Of a stretch of DNA of 64,000 nt, positions 42,689-53,242 are shown piece by piece. The stretch is from positions 868,001 through 932,000 of the forward strand of contig JABTTZ010000002.1 of the NCBI GenBank assembly GCA_015075625.1. The letters run 5' to 3'. Under the pieces are notes generated by a model. That model was not told where the DNA came from and did not search any database. It worked only from the letters and a program-made list of their open reading frames with translations. Made by a program: the position numbers and the translations under genes. Position 1 is the first letter of the stretch, and each line of letters opens with the position of its first letter. Origin of the DNA: Anaerolineales bacterium. GTDB taxonomy: Bacteria; Chloroflexota; Anaerolineae; Aggregatilineales; UBA2796.

Positions 42689-42712
42689 CGGGGATGATCT
42701 CGATCATCCCCG
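42689..42712 (+). terminator. Hairpin after the UvrA-like gene
   Basis: CGGGGATGATC-TC-GATCATCCCCG, an 11-bp stem, 17 bp after the stop. No T-run follows, so intrinsic termination is uncertain. Confidence 0.5.
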
Positions 42713-42807
42713 TCTCTGGCAGACACCGAGCCGATGCATCTCCCAAACCAAAAATCAGCGTATCATACATAAGGAGTCATGACAGCGGCAAAGGGATACA
42801 GTTCATC

Positions 42808-44913
42808 ATGAACATGCTTGATACGGCACATCCCCCCAACAACACAACAGGCAGCACTCCTACGAAACGCCTTACCCTGACTACAGAGAGCATCCGCCAC
42901 CGGTTGGTTGGCTACCCACGCCGCCTTGCGCGGATGCTGTGGGGGGCGGCTATCGTCTACGGGTTGACTTTATTCGTCGTTTCGATCCCCTTCCATTTTC
43001 AAGAACTGCTCACCATTCAGCCCTACCCAAGCCGTGCCTTCTATTTAATCACCCAAACCGAATACAGTGCGCTTGCCACCCTAAACATTCCGCCGCTTGC
43101 CTATGCTGTGTGGCTGGATGTGTTCGCCCTCCTGCTGTTGGGGGGCTATGTCGGTTTGGGGCTGTTGATCTTCGCCCGCCGCTCCGATAACGGCTTAGCC
43201 GTCTTTACCTCGATCACCCTGATTTGGATCGGGATCACTTACAATAACTCAATTTCTTCCCTTGCTGCACTTGTTCCGATGTTCAACCTCCCCACCCTCA
43301 TTATCCAAATGGGGGGGCTGATTCTGGCGGTGATCAATCTTTACATTCTCCCCGATGGGCGCTTTGTCTTTCGCTGGACGCGGAACGTCGTCACCCTCTG
43401 GACAGTGTGGGAGTTCACCACCACCCTTTTCCTAGAGCTTGGCGATCCGCTTAAGTTGAATGTCGTTCTCATGCGGCTAAAAATGCTCTTTATGATGCTT
43501 ATCATCCTCATCGGGTTGGCATCGCAGTTTTACCGCTATCGTCGCTTGGCAGATGAGCGCGAAAAACAGCAGATTCGATGGGTGTTGATCGGCTTGTTCA
43601 TTGGGATTGTTGGCTTCGTTGTCTACATTCTCCCGCAGTACCTCGCCCCGAATATTCAGCAAGGGACGGGACGTATTCTGTTCAACATGGTAGGCGTCCC
43701 ACTGTTTATCGCCCTGCCCGGACTGATGATTCCAGTCACGATAGGCATGGCGATCCAGCGCCACCGACTGATGGGTGTCGAACGCATCGTCAATCGGGCG
43801 CTGATCCTAACCACCCTGACGGGTGTTCTCGGCTTGATCTATGTAGCAGCGGTGCTGATCTTGCAAGCGGGCTTTCAGACGGTCACGGGAGGACAGCAAT
43901 CCCCGCTGGCGATCACCCTGACAACGCTCTTGATCGCGGCGCTCTTTACCCCCCTTCGGCGGCGCATAGAGCGCATCGTGACAAATCAATTTATCATTCG
44001 CGAACGGCTCGGAAAGCGCTCGACAACGCTCATCAACGCCGGCGGGGGGGCAGCCTATTCGCCCGATTTGGGCAGCGGGCGGCTGACAGGGCGGCGCTTG
44101 GGGATGTATGAGGTGGAAGGGTTAATTGGTCAAGGCGGCATGGCAGAGGTCTACCGCGCCCGCCATGTGACCCTTAAGCGCGAGGCGGCAATTAAGGCGC
44201 TCTCGCCAACCTTGGCAGCCGATAGCGACTTTCGTCGTCGTTTTGAGCGCGAAGCGCAGACAATTGCCGCGCTGCAACACCCTAACATTGTCCAAGTCTT
44301 TGATTATGGGCAAGAGGAGGGGGCATTTTACATGGCGATGGCGTTCATCAGCGGGGACACCCTGAACGCCTATTTGAACGCGAATGGGCGAATGTCTCTC
44401 CCCACAGCCTTAATTCCACTGCGCGATCTCGCCTCCGCCCTAGATTATGCGCACGGACAAGGGGTGATCCACCGCGACGTGAAACCCTCCAACGTGATGC
44501 TCTCGCCCACCACGCAGGGCGTCTCACCCTTTCCCTATCGTGCTATTCTGACGGATTTTGGCTTGGCGCGGATGGTGGCGGGGGCAGCGGCGAACACCCA
44601 TACGGGCGTTTTGGGAACACTCAGCTACATTGCCCCCGAACAGATCAGCGATGCCAAGACCGCCACCTATCTGATGGATGTTTACGCCCTCGGTGTCGTC
44701 GCCTATCAAATGCTGACAGGACGTGTCCCTTTCAGCGGCGAGAACGTTGGGGAAGTTCTCATGGCGCACCTCGGACGTGTCGCCCCAGACCCGCGTGAGT
44801 TTGCCCCTGATCTTCCGCCAGAGGCGGCGCTGGCGCTGCTGCAAGCGCTGCGCAAAGACCCCACCGAACGCTATCACTCGGCGGGGGCATTTATCGAAGC
44901 GCTGGCTGGTTAG
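42808..44913 (+). CDS. Membrane-bound Ser/Thr protein kinase (Hanks type)
   Basis: 701 residues from ATG 42808. About ten hydrophobic helices in residues 40-390 form an N-terminal membrane module, unlike the usual single-helix/PASTA architecture. The kinase domain occupies about 432-701: glycine loop LIGQGGMAEVYRA, lysine in REAAIKAL, HRDVKPSNVML, DFGLAR and YIAPEQI are all intact, so it should be active. No FHA or PASTA domain is fused. The FHA protein at 23291-23656 could be a substrate or adaptor. The sensory input is unknown. Confidence 0.85.
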   Translation: MNMLDTAHPPNNTTGSTPTKRLTLTTESIRHRLVGYPRRLARMLWGAAIVYGLTLFVVSIPFHFQELLTIQPYPSRAFYLITQTEYSALATLNIPPLAYAVWLDVFALLLLGGYVGLGLLIFARRSDNGLAVFTSITLIWIGITYNNSISSLAALVPMFNLPTLIIQMGGLILAVINLYILPDGRFVFRWTRNVVTLWTVWEFTTTLFLELGDPLKLNVVLMRLKMLFMMLIILIGLASQFYRYRRLADEREKQQIRWVLIGLFIGIVGFVVYILPQYLAPNIQQGTGRILFNMVGVPLFIALPGLMIPVTIGMAIQRHRLMGVERIVNRALILTTLTGVLGLIYVAAVLILQAGFQTVTGGQQSPLAITLTTLLIAALFTPLRRRIERIVTNQFIIRERLGKRSTTLINAGGGAAYSPDLGSGRLTGRRLGMYEVEGLIGQGGMAEVYRARHVTLKREAAIKALSPTLAADSDFRRRFEREAQTIAALQHPNIVQVFDYGQEEGAFYMAMAFISGDTLNAYLNANGRMSLPTALIPLRDLASALDYAHGQGVIHRDVKPSNVMLSPTTQGVSPFPYRAILTDFGLARMVAGAAANTHTGVLGTLSYIAPEQISDAKTATYLMDVYALGVVAYQMLTGRVPFSGENVGEVLMAHLGRVAPDPREFAPDLPPEAALALLQALRKDPTERYHSAGAFIEALAG

Positions 44914-44957
44914 GGGGCGGTCATCTTTAGCCCCGCGCCCCTCTGCTCTATAGCCCT

Positions 44958-47900
44958 TTAGCGCCCCGTCACCTGCGCAAAGGCGATTTTTGTACGTCCG
45001 GCGGCGGGCATCTTATCGTTTGCCCCTGTCCCGCTGATCGGTAGGATTTTCACGTTCCGCCCCCCACCGAGCGCAAGGCTCAGGCGGTACAAGCCTGGTC
45101 TGCCCTCCCGATCACTGGCGAAGATCAGCGTCCCGTCCGCTGCCCATGTGGGCGATTCGTCGCGGTAGGTGTCGTTCGTCAGACGGGTGATGGTCTCCCC
45201 GTTGGCGGTCATCACATAGAGTTCCGGCGACGCGCCGCCGCTGAAGGCGATCCCCGCCCCGTCTGGCGACCAGGTGGGATGCTGTGCGGCATAGCCCTTC
45301 GTCAGTTGGGTAAGCCCTGTCCCGTTGGCATTCATCACAAACACATCTAGGACGCCGTTCACCCCCGCTACATAGACAATTCGTTTCCCATCGGGGCTGA
45401 AGGCAGGCTGTTGGGCATCGGCGCCGCCGCCAAGCGCGACGACATTCGAGCCATCGGTGTTCATCACATAGAGGCTCAGCCCGCCGCCGCCCCGTGTGGA
45501 GGCAAAGACGATCCGCGTTCCATCGGGCGACCACGCTGGATGCAGGTCTGCCCCGCCGTGCATCGTCACCCGCCGCTGATTCGATCCATCGGCGTTCATC
45601 ACATAAATTTCAGGATTGCCATGGCGCAGAGCGACAAAGGCGATCCGCGCCCCATCGGGCGACCATGCCGGATGCAGATCCTCGGTGGGGTCGTTCGTCA
45701 GCCGCATGCGCCCCGATCCGTTCTGGTTCGCTGCGTAAATGTCGCCTGTTGCCCCGCTGACCCGCACAGCAGGGGAAGCGATCCCCGTGTTGTTGCTCGG
45801 ATTGGGGTCGTGCGGCAGCGCCGTGCTGCTGGCAACGGCGTGCAAGGTCATGCCCGCCGGAGCGGTAGCGCTCACCGTGATCGTCACCGTGTCAATCCGC
45901 CCGCGTAGGAAGGAACGCCCCCCATAGTCACAGGTGACGCTATGCGTCGTCTCATTATAAGTGCAAACGCCGCCCGCCGCGCTCACTGCGCTGAGGAAGG
46001 CGACTCCCTCTGGCAAGCGCGAAGTGACCTTCAAGCCGACGACATCGCCCCGCCCCCCGTTCGATAGATTCAGGCTGTAGGTGAACGTCTCGCCCACCGC
46101 CACCGTCCGCGTGCTGACGGCGTGCGTCAGGCTCACATCGGCGGGGGTGTTCACAACGGCATTGCCAATGGTCACTGGAATCGGACCCCCATACCGGGAG
46201 GTGGCGGGACCAGTGATGTCTGAATAGACAAGGTGGGTGATCGTCATCGTGCCAGCCGCCTCGCGGCGCACGGTGAAGCCCTGCGGAGTTGCCCAATTAG
46301 AACGTGTGTAACTGTTCAACAGAGGGTTGATTTGGATCACGCCTGTTCCGCTGATCCCCCCCACTTCCAAGCGGATTGTCTCCGGGTAATTGGGGAGGAC
46401 ATTGTTCAGAATCATACCGGGCGGCGCGGTGAGGGCGAGGGTATACGTCCCCTGTTGGTAGATCGTCGGCAGATTCAGCGTTGGCATCCCGCTCGGCGCG
46501 ATGACCGCCCCGGGATCGTAGACAAACACTTGTTGGGAGGGATAGCCCGCCCCTGTCGAGTAGTTCGGTGAACTACTAGCGATGATTGCCACTGGGACGT
46601 AGAACATCTCCGCGCCAGCGGGGTCACCCGTATTATCTGGCGCATGAAGGTTCACGGCGCGGGGGATGTTCCAATTGGCGCTGGTAAAAACGTAACTGCG
46701 CGTACTTGCCGTCGTAAAGACCGGGTACGTTTGGACGACGAACTGCAAGCGTGCCGGATTGCTGGAGGAGACGAATACTGTCACCGTCTCCGCGCCGGTG
46801 AGTGGCACTGGCAGCCGCAGCAAGAAGCGATCCCCGATGGTTGCCCCCTCAGCAAGCAGATGTCCCTGATCGAGGAAGATCGTTGAAGGATCGGTGCTGT
46901 CCACGATCAGCGGGTAGCCCACACAGGGCGAAAACTCTGAGGTGTTGCCTGTGGCGTCAATGGCAATCGCTGTGAAGTAGCGGTAGCCCTGAGTGTTTGA
47001 GGTGGGGATACCCAACCAGTTGGCATTCCCGCTCCCATCAGTGGTGGTGGTCAACGCGCCGAGGTATACCTCGCCTTCGCCGTTCCCGCTCATATCGCAG
47101 GCGGCGTTCGCATAGCCTTCGATGCGGAAAGTCATGCTAGGTGTGCTGTTCAGTGTCCCACCCATGAAGTCGCTGCCAAAGGTGGGGTTGATCAGGGGGA
47201 AGTTTTGCCCCTCATTTGGTCCGTTGTCGGGGTCGCCCGTGTCGTTGGCAGTCACACCGTTGAGGGCAAGATCAATACCGAGATCAGCGGCGGTTGTCCC
47301 ATTGCTGAAGATGCTGTTTTGGGAGATGCGGTTTGAATCGGAGGTTGTACTTCCCAGAAAGACACCATCTTGCCCGTTAAAAGCGATCCGATTCCCCTCG
47401 TTCGCCTCTCCCGCACTGGCATCGCCGTTCGCCCCGATCACATTGCCATTGCTGCTAACAACAACCGCCACCCCCATGAAGGTGTTCCCAAAGCCTGCTC
47501 CAAACGTCCCATCGGGGCGCGTTCCGATGTAGTTTCCAGCAAGGCGGTTGTTCGTGGTGGCGCTATCTTGAAACTGCACGCCATAGCCCGCATTGCCAGA
47601 GATCACATTGCGTTCAACATCGTCGCGGATGTTATCGCCGTTCGTCCCCACAAGGGTGTTCGTCGCCCCATCCCCGATAAAGACGCCCCAATAGTTGGGG
47701 ATAACCCCCGTTCCGGCGGGGTTCACCCCGATCCAGTTCCCTTGTACGATGTTCCCTGAAACGCCCGTTCCAGAAATGCGCACGCCAACGCCGAAACTCG
47801 CCTCGTGTCCCACAATGACGTTCCGTTCTAGGGCATCGCTGACGCCATCGCTGTTCGTTCCAATAAGGTTGTTATCGGCGCCGTCAGTGATCCAAATGCC

Positions 47901-50900
47901 CAAGGTTGTCCCGCCATCCGCTGTGCCGCTGGCATCTGTGCCGATCCAGTTTCCGGCGATCCGGTTGGTGTTCCCCCCAGTCGAAATATAAATGCCCGGA
48001 TTGCCCGTCGCGTAGTTGGCAAGGATATTCCCCTCTACCGCGTCGCCGTTCCCATCGCCGTTTGTCCCAATGATGTTCGATGTTCCGGTGATGAGAATGT
48101 TGTTGACTTGGGTGAATGATCCCAGTGTGCCGCTGGCGGTCAGCCCGATGTAATTGCCAGCCACAATGCTGCCCGTGTTGGCAAGGCGGATCGCATTATC
48201 GTCGTTGCCGGAGATTACATTGCGCTCCAGCGCATCGCTGATTCCATCCCCATTCGTCCCGATCTGATGCCCTGGTCCAGAAGTGATCGAGATACCCACA
48301 AGATTCCCCACATCGCTTGTGCCGTTGACCCCAACGCCAATGTAGTTGCCGCGCACAAAGTTGGCAATGGAAGAAGGAATCACGATTCCAGCGGTTGTGT
48401 TCCCACTGATCACATTGCGCTCAAGGTGATCGTTCATCCCATCGCCATCGACGCCGATGATTGTCCCGATCATGCTAAAATTGAGGTCGATCCCTACGCT
48501 GTTGGGTAAGGCAGTATTCCCCGTTGCATCTGTCCCAATGAAATTGCAAGCAATATGGATGCTCCCCGTGTTCTCCAGGCGAATCCCGTTGGTGAAGCCC
48601 CCGATGACAAAGCCGCGAATGAAGCTCCCTAAACTGCTGCTCGTCAGGCGCAGCCCGTTCGTGATTGCCGCCCCGTTGGTAAGGACGATGCGCGGAGTGT
48701 CGGGGCAGCTTGCCCCCGCTTGGCTTGCCGCGTCAAGGATCGTCTGTTGGCTGACGGCGGGAAGTGCCGTCGCTAAGGTAATGGTGCAAACACCGCCCAC
48801 CCCTGTGCAGCCGGGGTCGGTGGCGCCGGGGATATTGAACAAAATCCGCGAGTGATTCGTGTTTGCGTTGGCATTCGTAATCGCCTCACGGAGGCTGCCC
48901 GCGCCGGAATCGTTTGTGTTGACAACGGTGAAGGTGTCCCCAATGTAGGTGGCGCAGGCGGAGAATTCAGAGGTGTTCCCCACAACGGAGGCACCCCCAC
49001 TCGCCTGAATCGCCGTCAAGGTGTAGTACGGTTCGTCATGGTTGATCGGCACTTGGATGTTAAAACTGACATTCCCTGTGGCATCGGTTGACACAACGAT
49101 GCTGTTGCGAAAGGTCTGCCCTTCGCCATTGCCAGAGGTATCACAAGCAGCGCTGCTGAAGTACTCTATGCGGAAGCTCGTAGACGCCAGCGAGTTCAAC
49201 GTAGCGCTGATCGTGACCTGATCCAGCGAGAGCGTTGTTATACCTGTGATCACCGGATAGTTTTGTAGGTTGTTTGGTCCGCTGTCGGGATCACCCAGAT
49301 CATTGGCATTCACGCCATCGATTCCCAAAAGGTCGATGCCCATGTGCGTGGCGAGGGTACCGTTGTTGTAGATGCTGTTGCGGGAAATCCGGTTCGCTAG
49401 GAGTCCGCTCATGGCTATCCCATCGGCACTGTTTCCGGCAATGATGTTGCCTTCCACAGCATCCCGCACATTATCGCCATTCGATCCAATCCTGGCACTT
49501 GAGGTAGCACTGATGAATATCCCCTCGGCGTTGGGAATCGCCGCTGTGACCAGCGCATTCATCCCGATGATGTTGCCTGCCACTATGGTGAAGGGCGACG
49601 CATTGATAAAAATTCCGCGAATGGTGTTCCCCGAGATCAGGTTTCCTTCAAGGGCATCACTGACCCCATCGGCATTTGTCCCAACGAGGACATTCGTTGA
49701 ACTGCTTTGGACGCTAATGCCTCTGGCGTTGCTCAGTGCCGCCAATCCAGTCACATTCACCCCAATGTAATTTCCCCGAAGCTGGGTTTGGTTGGCAGTA
49801 TTGACAATGACACCGGTATCGCTGTTTCCTGAAATCAGGTTGCGCTCTAAAACATCGCTCAGCCCATCCCCATTCGTGCCGACGAGGTTTTCTGTGCCAA
49901 GATCGATGTGGATACCATGCATGTTGGGGATAGCGGCTGTCCCCGCCGCGTTTGTCCCAATGTAATTCCCCGCGATTCTGTTCCGGTTATTTCCTGCGTT
50001 GTTTAGAAAAATCCCAGTGATGACCTGCCCAGAGATGAGGTTGCGCTCATTGGCGTCGTTTACACCATCCCCATCCGTACCAATGATGTTTCCTGACGCC
50101 CCACTAAACAACATAATCCCGTAGCGGTTGCCGTTCGCTGCTGTCCCTGCGGCATTCGTGCCAATGAAGTTGCATTGAATCTTCATATTATCGGCACTAT
50201 CAAGGAAGATTCCTCGTGCGCCGGGGGCAAACGAACTATCGGTGAAGCCGCCAATCACTAAGCCGCGTACTTCGCTTGTACTAGCAAGGCTCAAGAAGCG
50301 CAGCGCTTGATCATTCGTGGCGTTCCCCTGAATCACGATGCGTAAATTATTTGGGCAGCTTGCCCCCGGCTGCGTCGTCCCATCAATGATCACCGGACGG
50401 ATCAGGTTGGGCAGTTCGGTGGGGGGAGTGATTGTGCAAATTCCACCCGGACAGCCAGCAATGTTGAAGGCAATCGTATCCTTCCCCGGCTGGACGTTCG
50501 CATCGGTGATCGCTTGGCGCAGGCTGCCCGCCCCCGAATCATTCGTGTTTGTCACGGTAAACGTCTGCGGGGTGAAATCGGCACAGGACGAAAACTCGCT
50601 CGTGTCGCCCGTCACTGTATTCGTCGCCGTCATGGTGATGACGGGCATTCCAAGGGGGACAACCAGCCCGCTAAAGCTCCCCGATATTTCGCCCCCGCCC
50701 GGTATAGCGAACATCTGCGAAGTGACAAAGAACTGTCCTTCGCCATTGCCCGTCCCGTCGCATGCGCCACTGGCAAAGACCTCAATGCGCATCGTTGAGG
50801 AAGGCGTTGTCCGCAGGCTGAAATTGAGCGTGCGCCCCATATCGTAGCCATAGATCGTTGTCGGGTAATTTTGGAGTCCGTTCGCGCCACTATCAGAATC

Positions 50901-51884
50901 ATAGGGAGGGGTTATCGAATCATTGGCGGTCACGCCGTTGTCGGCAAGATCGATCCCCATCCCCCCATTGCCATAGATGCTGTTCCGGTGGATTCGGTTG
51001 CCCGTTGAGGCGGCAGCCGCAATCACCACGCCGTTCCCCGTATTCCCCGCAATAATGTTCCCCTCAACCGCATCATTTAGGCTGTCGTAATTCGACCCAA
51101 TGGTATTTCCCGACGCGGTGGCGACGTAAACGCCATAGACATTGCCGCGATAGCCCGCGCCGCTGCCCATCAAGCCGATGTAATTGCCTTGAATCCGATT
51201 GCCCGTCGTGCTACCAAAGCCATCATCGATGTAAACGCCCGCGTCAAGATTGCCGGAAAGGGTGTTGCGTTCGGCGCTGTCGTTGACCCCATCGCTGTTT
51301 GTGCCGATGATGTTGTTCGTTGCCCCGTTGATCAGCGCAATGCCGCGATAATTCGGATTCACCGCGGATCCATTGTTGAGCAGTCCCACGAAATTACATT
51401 CGATGCGGCTGTCATCTGCGCCTGTGAGGGCGATTCCGGCAGCGGGGGAGACATCAAACCCGGTGATAGACAGCCCCCGGATAAGGCTGTTGTCCGCCGT
51501 CTCGGTGAGTTCGATCCCAAAGGCGCTGTCCGTGACGCCATCCACCGCCCGAATTTCGATTTTCGGCGCGGCGGGGCAGGCGGCGCCGGGCTGCGTCGTC
51601 CCATCAAAGGTGATCGTCTCCGTAATCGGCGGCAGGGGCGCAGAAGTCACCTGAATGACACACACCCCGCCCAGACAGGCGGGAATGTTGAAATCGATCA
51701 CATCGGCGCCGGCGTTGCTGTTCGCATCCAAAATCGCTTGCCGCAGGCTGCCCGCACCGGAATCGTTTGTATTCGTCACCGTATAGGTTGCCGCCCGCGC
51801 TCTTTGATGCGGCGACGCACTCAAAAAGAGCATGAGAACGATGATGATCAAAACAAAACGGATGGATCGATGCAGGGGATACAT
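44958..51884 (-). CDS. Giant secreted protein: beta-helix repeats, DUF11 and TolB-like propeller
   Basis: 2308 residues with a signal peptide (RFVLIIIVLMLFLSASPHQRARA). Three copies of the leader motif TVTNTNDSGAGSLRQAI or close variants occur (about residues 33, 438 and 1000). Each starts a right-handed beta-helix region with repeated GNLISGN/NRIAGNYIGTNAAGT turns. A DUF11 domain (DVSLTHAVSTRTVAVGETF) begins about residue 1911. A six-blade TolB-like propeller with WSPDGTRIVFAS-type blades occupies about 2046-2308. Likely an extracellular adhesin, polysaccharide-binding or surface-layer protein. The 15-bp palindrome at 51929 lies just upstream. Confidence 0.8.
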   Translation of the reverse strand: MYPLHRSIRFVLIIIVLMLFLSASPHQRARAATYTVTNTNDSGAGSLRQAILDANSNAGADVIDFNIPACLGGVCVIQVTSAPLPPITETITFDGTTQPGAACPAAPKIEIRAVDGVTDSAFGIELTETADNSLIRGLSITGFDVSPAAGIALTGADDSRIECNFVGLLNNGSAVNPNYRGIALINGATNNIIGTNSDGVNDSAERNTLSGNLDAGVYIDDGFGSTTGNRIQGNYIGLMGSGAGYRGNVYGVYVATASGNTIGSNYDSLNDAVEGNIIAGNTGNGVVIAAAASTGNRIHRNSIYGNGGMGIDLADNGVTANDSITPPYDSDSGANGLQNYPTTIYGYDMGRTLNFSLRTTPSSTMRIEVFASGACDGTGNGEGQFFVTSQMFAIPGGGEISGSFSGLVVPLGMPVITMTATNTVTGDTSEFSSCADFTPQTFTVTNTNDSGAGSLRQAITDANVQPGKDTIAFNIAGCPGGICTITPPTELPNLIRPVIIDGTTQPGASCPNNLRIVIQGNATNDQALRFLSLASTSEVRGLVIGGFTDSSFAPGARGIFLDSADNMKIQCNFIGTNAAGTAANGNRYGIMLFSGASGNIIGTDGDGVNDANERNLISGQVITGIFLNNAGNNRNRIAGNYIGTNAAGTAAIPNMHGIHIDLGTENLVGTNGDGLSDVLERNLISGNSDTGVIVNTANQTQLRGNYIGVNVTGLAALSNARGISVQSSSTNVLVGTNADGVSDALEGNLISGNTIRGIFINASPFTIVAGNIIGMNALVTAAIPNAEGIFISATSSARIGSNGDNVRDAVEGNIIAGNSADGIAMSGLLANRISRNSIYNNGTLATHMGIDLLGIDGVNANDLGDPDSGPNNLQNYPVITGITTLSLDQVTISATLNSLASTSFRIEYFSSAACDTSGNGEGQTFRNSIVVSTDATGNVSFNIQVPINHDEPYYTLTAIQASGGASVVGNTSEFSACATYIGDTFTVVNTNDSGAGSLREAITNANANTNHSRILFNIPGATDPGCTGVGGVCTITLATALPAVSQQTILDAASQAGASCPDTPRIVLTNGAAITNGLRLTSSSLGSFIRGFVIGGFTNGIRLENTGSIHIACNFIGTDATGNTALPNSVGIDLNFSMIGTIIGVDGDGMNDHLERNVISGNTTAGIVIPSSIANFVRGNYIGVGVNGTSDVGNLVGISITSGPGHQIGTNGDGISDALERNVISGNDDNAIRLANTGSIVAGNYIGLTASGTLGSFTQVNNILITGTSNIIGTNGDGNGDAVEGNILANYATGNPGIYISTGGNTNRIAGNWIGTDASGTADGGTTLGIWITDGADNNLIGTNSDGVSDALERNVIVGHEASFGVGVRISGTGVSGNIVQGNWIGVNPAGTGVIPNYWGVFIGDGATNTLVGTNGDNIRDDVERNVISGNAGYGVQFQDSATTNNRLAGNYIGTRPDGTFGAGFGNTFMGVAVVVSSNGNVIGANGDASAGEANEGNRIAFNGQDGVFLGSTTSDSNRISQNSIFSNGTTAADLGIDLALNGVTANDTGDPDNGPNEGQNFPLINPTFGSDFMGGTLNSTPSMTFRIEGYANAACDMSGNGEGEVYLGALTTTTDGSGNANWLGIPTSNTQGYRYFTAIAIDATGNTSEFSPCVGYPLIVDSTDPSTIFLDQGHLLAEGATIGDRFLLRLPVPLTGAETVTVFVSSSNPARLQFVVQTYPVFTTASTRSYVFTSANWNIPRAVNLHAPDNTGDPAGAEMFYVPVAIIASSSPNYSTGAGYPSQQVFVYDPGAVIAPSGMPTLNLPTIYQQGTYTLALTAPPGMILNNVLPNYPETIRLEVGGISGTGVIQINPLLNSYTRSNWATPQGFTVRREAAGTMTITHLVYSDITGPATSRYGGPIPVTIGNAVVNTPADVSLTHAVSTRTVAVGETFTYSLNLSNGGRGDVVGLKVTSRLPEGVAFLSAVSAAGGVCTYNETTHSVTCDYGGRSFLRGRIDTVTITVSATAPAGMTLHAVASSTALPHDPNPSNNTGIASPAVRVSGATGDIYAANQNGSGRMRLTNDPTEDLHPAWSPDGARIAFVALRHGNPEIYVMNADGSNQRRVTMHGGADLHPAWSPDGTRIVFASTRGGGGLSLYVMNTDGSNVVALGGGADAQQPAFSPDGKRIVYVAGVNGVLDVFVMNANGTGLTQLTKGYAAQHPTWSPDGAGIAFSGGASPELYVMTANGETITRLTNDTYRDESPTWAADGTLIFASDREGRPGLYRLSLALGGGRNVKILPISGTGANDKMPAAGRTKIAFAQVTGR

Positions 51885-51928
51885 AAGAAAATACTCCGGT
51901 GCGCCACAAGAACGAAGTGTTACGTGTG

Positions 51929-51943
51929 GTAGACATGGTATAC
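51929..51943. promoter_or_regulatory. 15-bp palindrome identical to the one at 35548
   Basis: GTAGACATGGTATAC, 45 bp upstream of the start of the giant secreted protein (minus strand). It is followed on the right by an AT-rich TATATATATA run that may hold the promoter. Confidence 0.5.
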
Positions 51944-52572
51944 CTAATATATATATATACTATAAAACTAAAAAAGGTCGGTAAATCAATTGTCAATAAC
52001 ATGTCGAGGTTTACTACCGATACGTTGGGGGGGTAGGGCGCGGACGCGCCCTGGGGCGTCCCTACGGGGGTGCCGGGGAGTGGGAGGCGGGGAGGCGCGG
52101 GGCTAAAGCCCGCGTGCTGAAAGCAGATTGTTCGTCTTTCCCTGTTTTCAGCCCCGCCCTTTAGGGCTTGTTCGGGAACGAGTAGCGCGTCAGAAAGATT
52201 TCTAAAAAAACCTCTATCCCCCGCCTTCTTTCCCTGCAAACGGGGAAAGAGGGGGAACAAAACCTCTCCCTTTACGGAGAGGGGCAAGGGGTGGGGTTTT
52301 GAAATGACTTTAGGACTTATGCTGTTGAACGTGTTTACCCTAGTATTCATCGAAAGGGGAAGTTTTTGGGGGCTTCCCCTTCAAAAACTCTTTTCCCCCT
52401 TCTCCCTGAGGGAGAAGGGGGTAGGGGGATGAGGGCAACTGCGTAATGTCTAGACTTGTATAAAATACTATACCAATGCTCTATAAATTAGCCGCGAAAG
52501 GTCTAAAGCGGTTGACGTGATATCTAAATCATCCTATGATGAAAGTGAGTTCACACATCGAAAGGGGTCACT
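51944..52572. other. 629-bp non-coding region rich in repeats
   Basis: No gene seen. It holds an AT-rich TATATATATACTATAAAAC stretch (51948-51970); the GCTAAAGC repeat (52101-52160) with its complement CCCTTTAGGGC; hairpins made from GGGGAAAG/CTTTCCCC and CCTCTCCC/GGGGAGAGG strings; the inverted-repeat arm 52309-52365; and a CTCCCTGAGGGAG palindrome near 52402. The last 90 bp, from TCTAGACTTGTATAAAATAC, is the likely promoter of the gene at 52573. Confidence 0.5.
52309..52365 (+). repeat. Inverted repeat arm, left
   Basis: The reverse complement matches 56079-56134 at about 90% (core ACTTCCCCTTTCGATGAATA). The two arms flank the 52.5-56.0 kb signalling segment in opposite orientation. Confidence 0.75.
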
Positions 52573-53142
52573 ATGAAGCGCGTTGGTATTATTTTTTTCT
52601 TTGTTGTTGCCCTTGTCTTCAGCGGCGCGGCACAACCAGCCAAAGCCCTTGATAATGCCACCGTCAATCTCACTTGCAACAGCGCTTATGTTGCCCTCAG
52701 CGGGATTAACTTTGGAGCATATTTTGTTTCCTATGTGTACAATGCGGAAACTTTTGCCCTGCTTGGTTTTAGTACCGTCTTCTACGATCCCTATAGCGAT
52801 CCCCTTTTGGATGTTCAATACGATTTCAACCAAGTCCCTGAAGGGACACCGCTCTTGACCATCCTCATTGCTGAAGATTACATCGATTTCTTCTTCAGCT
52901 TTCGGGAAGAAGCCTGCGAATCCCTCCCCGAAGGCGTGCCGTCGGGCTTCCAACTGCGGTACATTACCTGTTCAACGGGCATTTACAGTTCCTCGGGTGG
53001 CGAGCTTGTCCCTGATGAGGCGCTGCTTGAAGGGCAAACATGGTATGTTGACCCCACCAGCGAGGGCGGCTACAACGCCGTCTATATTAGCGGCTCTATT
53101 GCCTATGTGAAGTCTAGCTGCGTGGGCGTTCCTGTCAGCTAA
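52573..53142 (+). CDS. Small secreted hypothetical protein
   Basis: 189 residues with a signal peptide (MKRVGIIFFFVVALVFSGAAQPAKA) and a mature part of beta-strand character containing five or six Cys (for example LTCNSAYVALSGINFG and RYITCSTGIYSSSGG). AAAGGGG lies 9 bp upstream of the ATG. No family recognised. It stands alone between the giant protein gene and the convergent response regulators. Confidence 0.65.
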   Translation: MKRVGIIFFFVVALVFSGAAQPAKALDNATVNLTCNSAYVALSGINFGAYFVSYVYNAETFALLGFSTVFYDPYSDPLLDVQYDFNQVPEGTPLLTILIAEDYIDFFFSFREEACESLPEGVPSGFQLRYITCSTGIYSSSGGELVPDEALLEGQTWYVDPTSEGGYNAVYISGSIAYVKSSCVGVPVS

Positions 53143-53242
53143 GCACCCATCGGCTGGAACAATCCAAACGAACAAACGCCCCAACAGAAGTAGATTGGGG
53201 CATTTGTTATTCACCTCTGATCTCTGTTTTTAGTCCAGTCGT

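Noticed and set aside
46233-51932. Many plus-strand ORFs of 60-250 codons opposite the giant secreted protein
   Set aside because: They are shadows produced by the repetitive beta-helix coding sequence; no domain or ribosome site was recognised.
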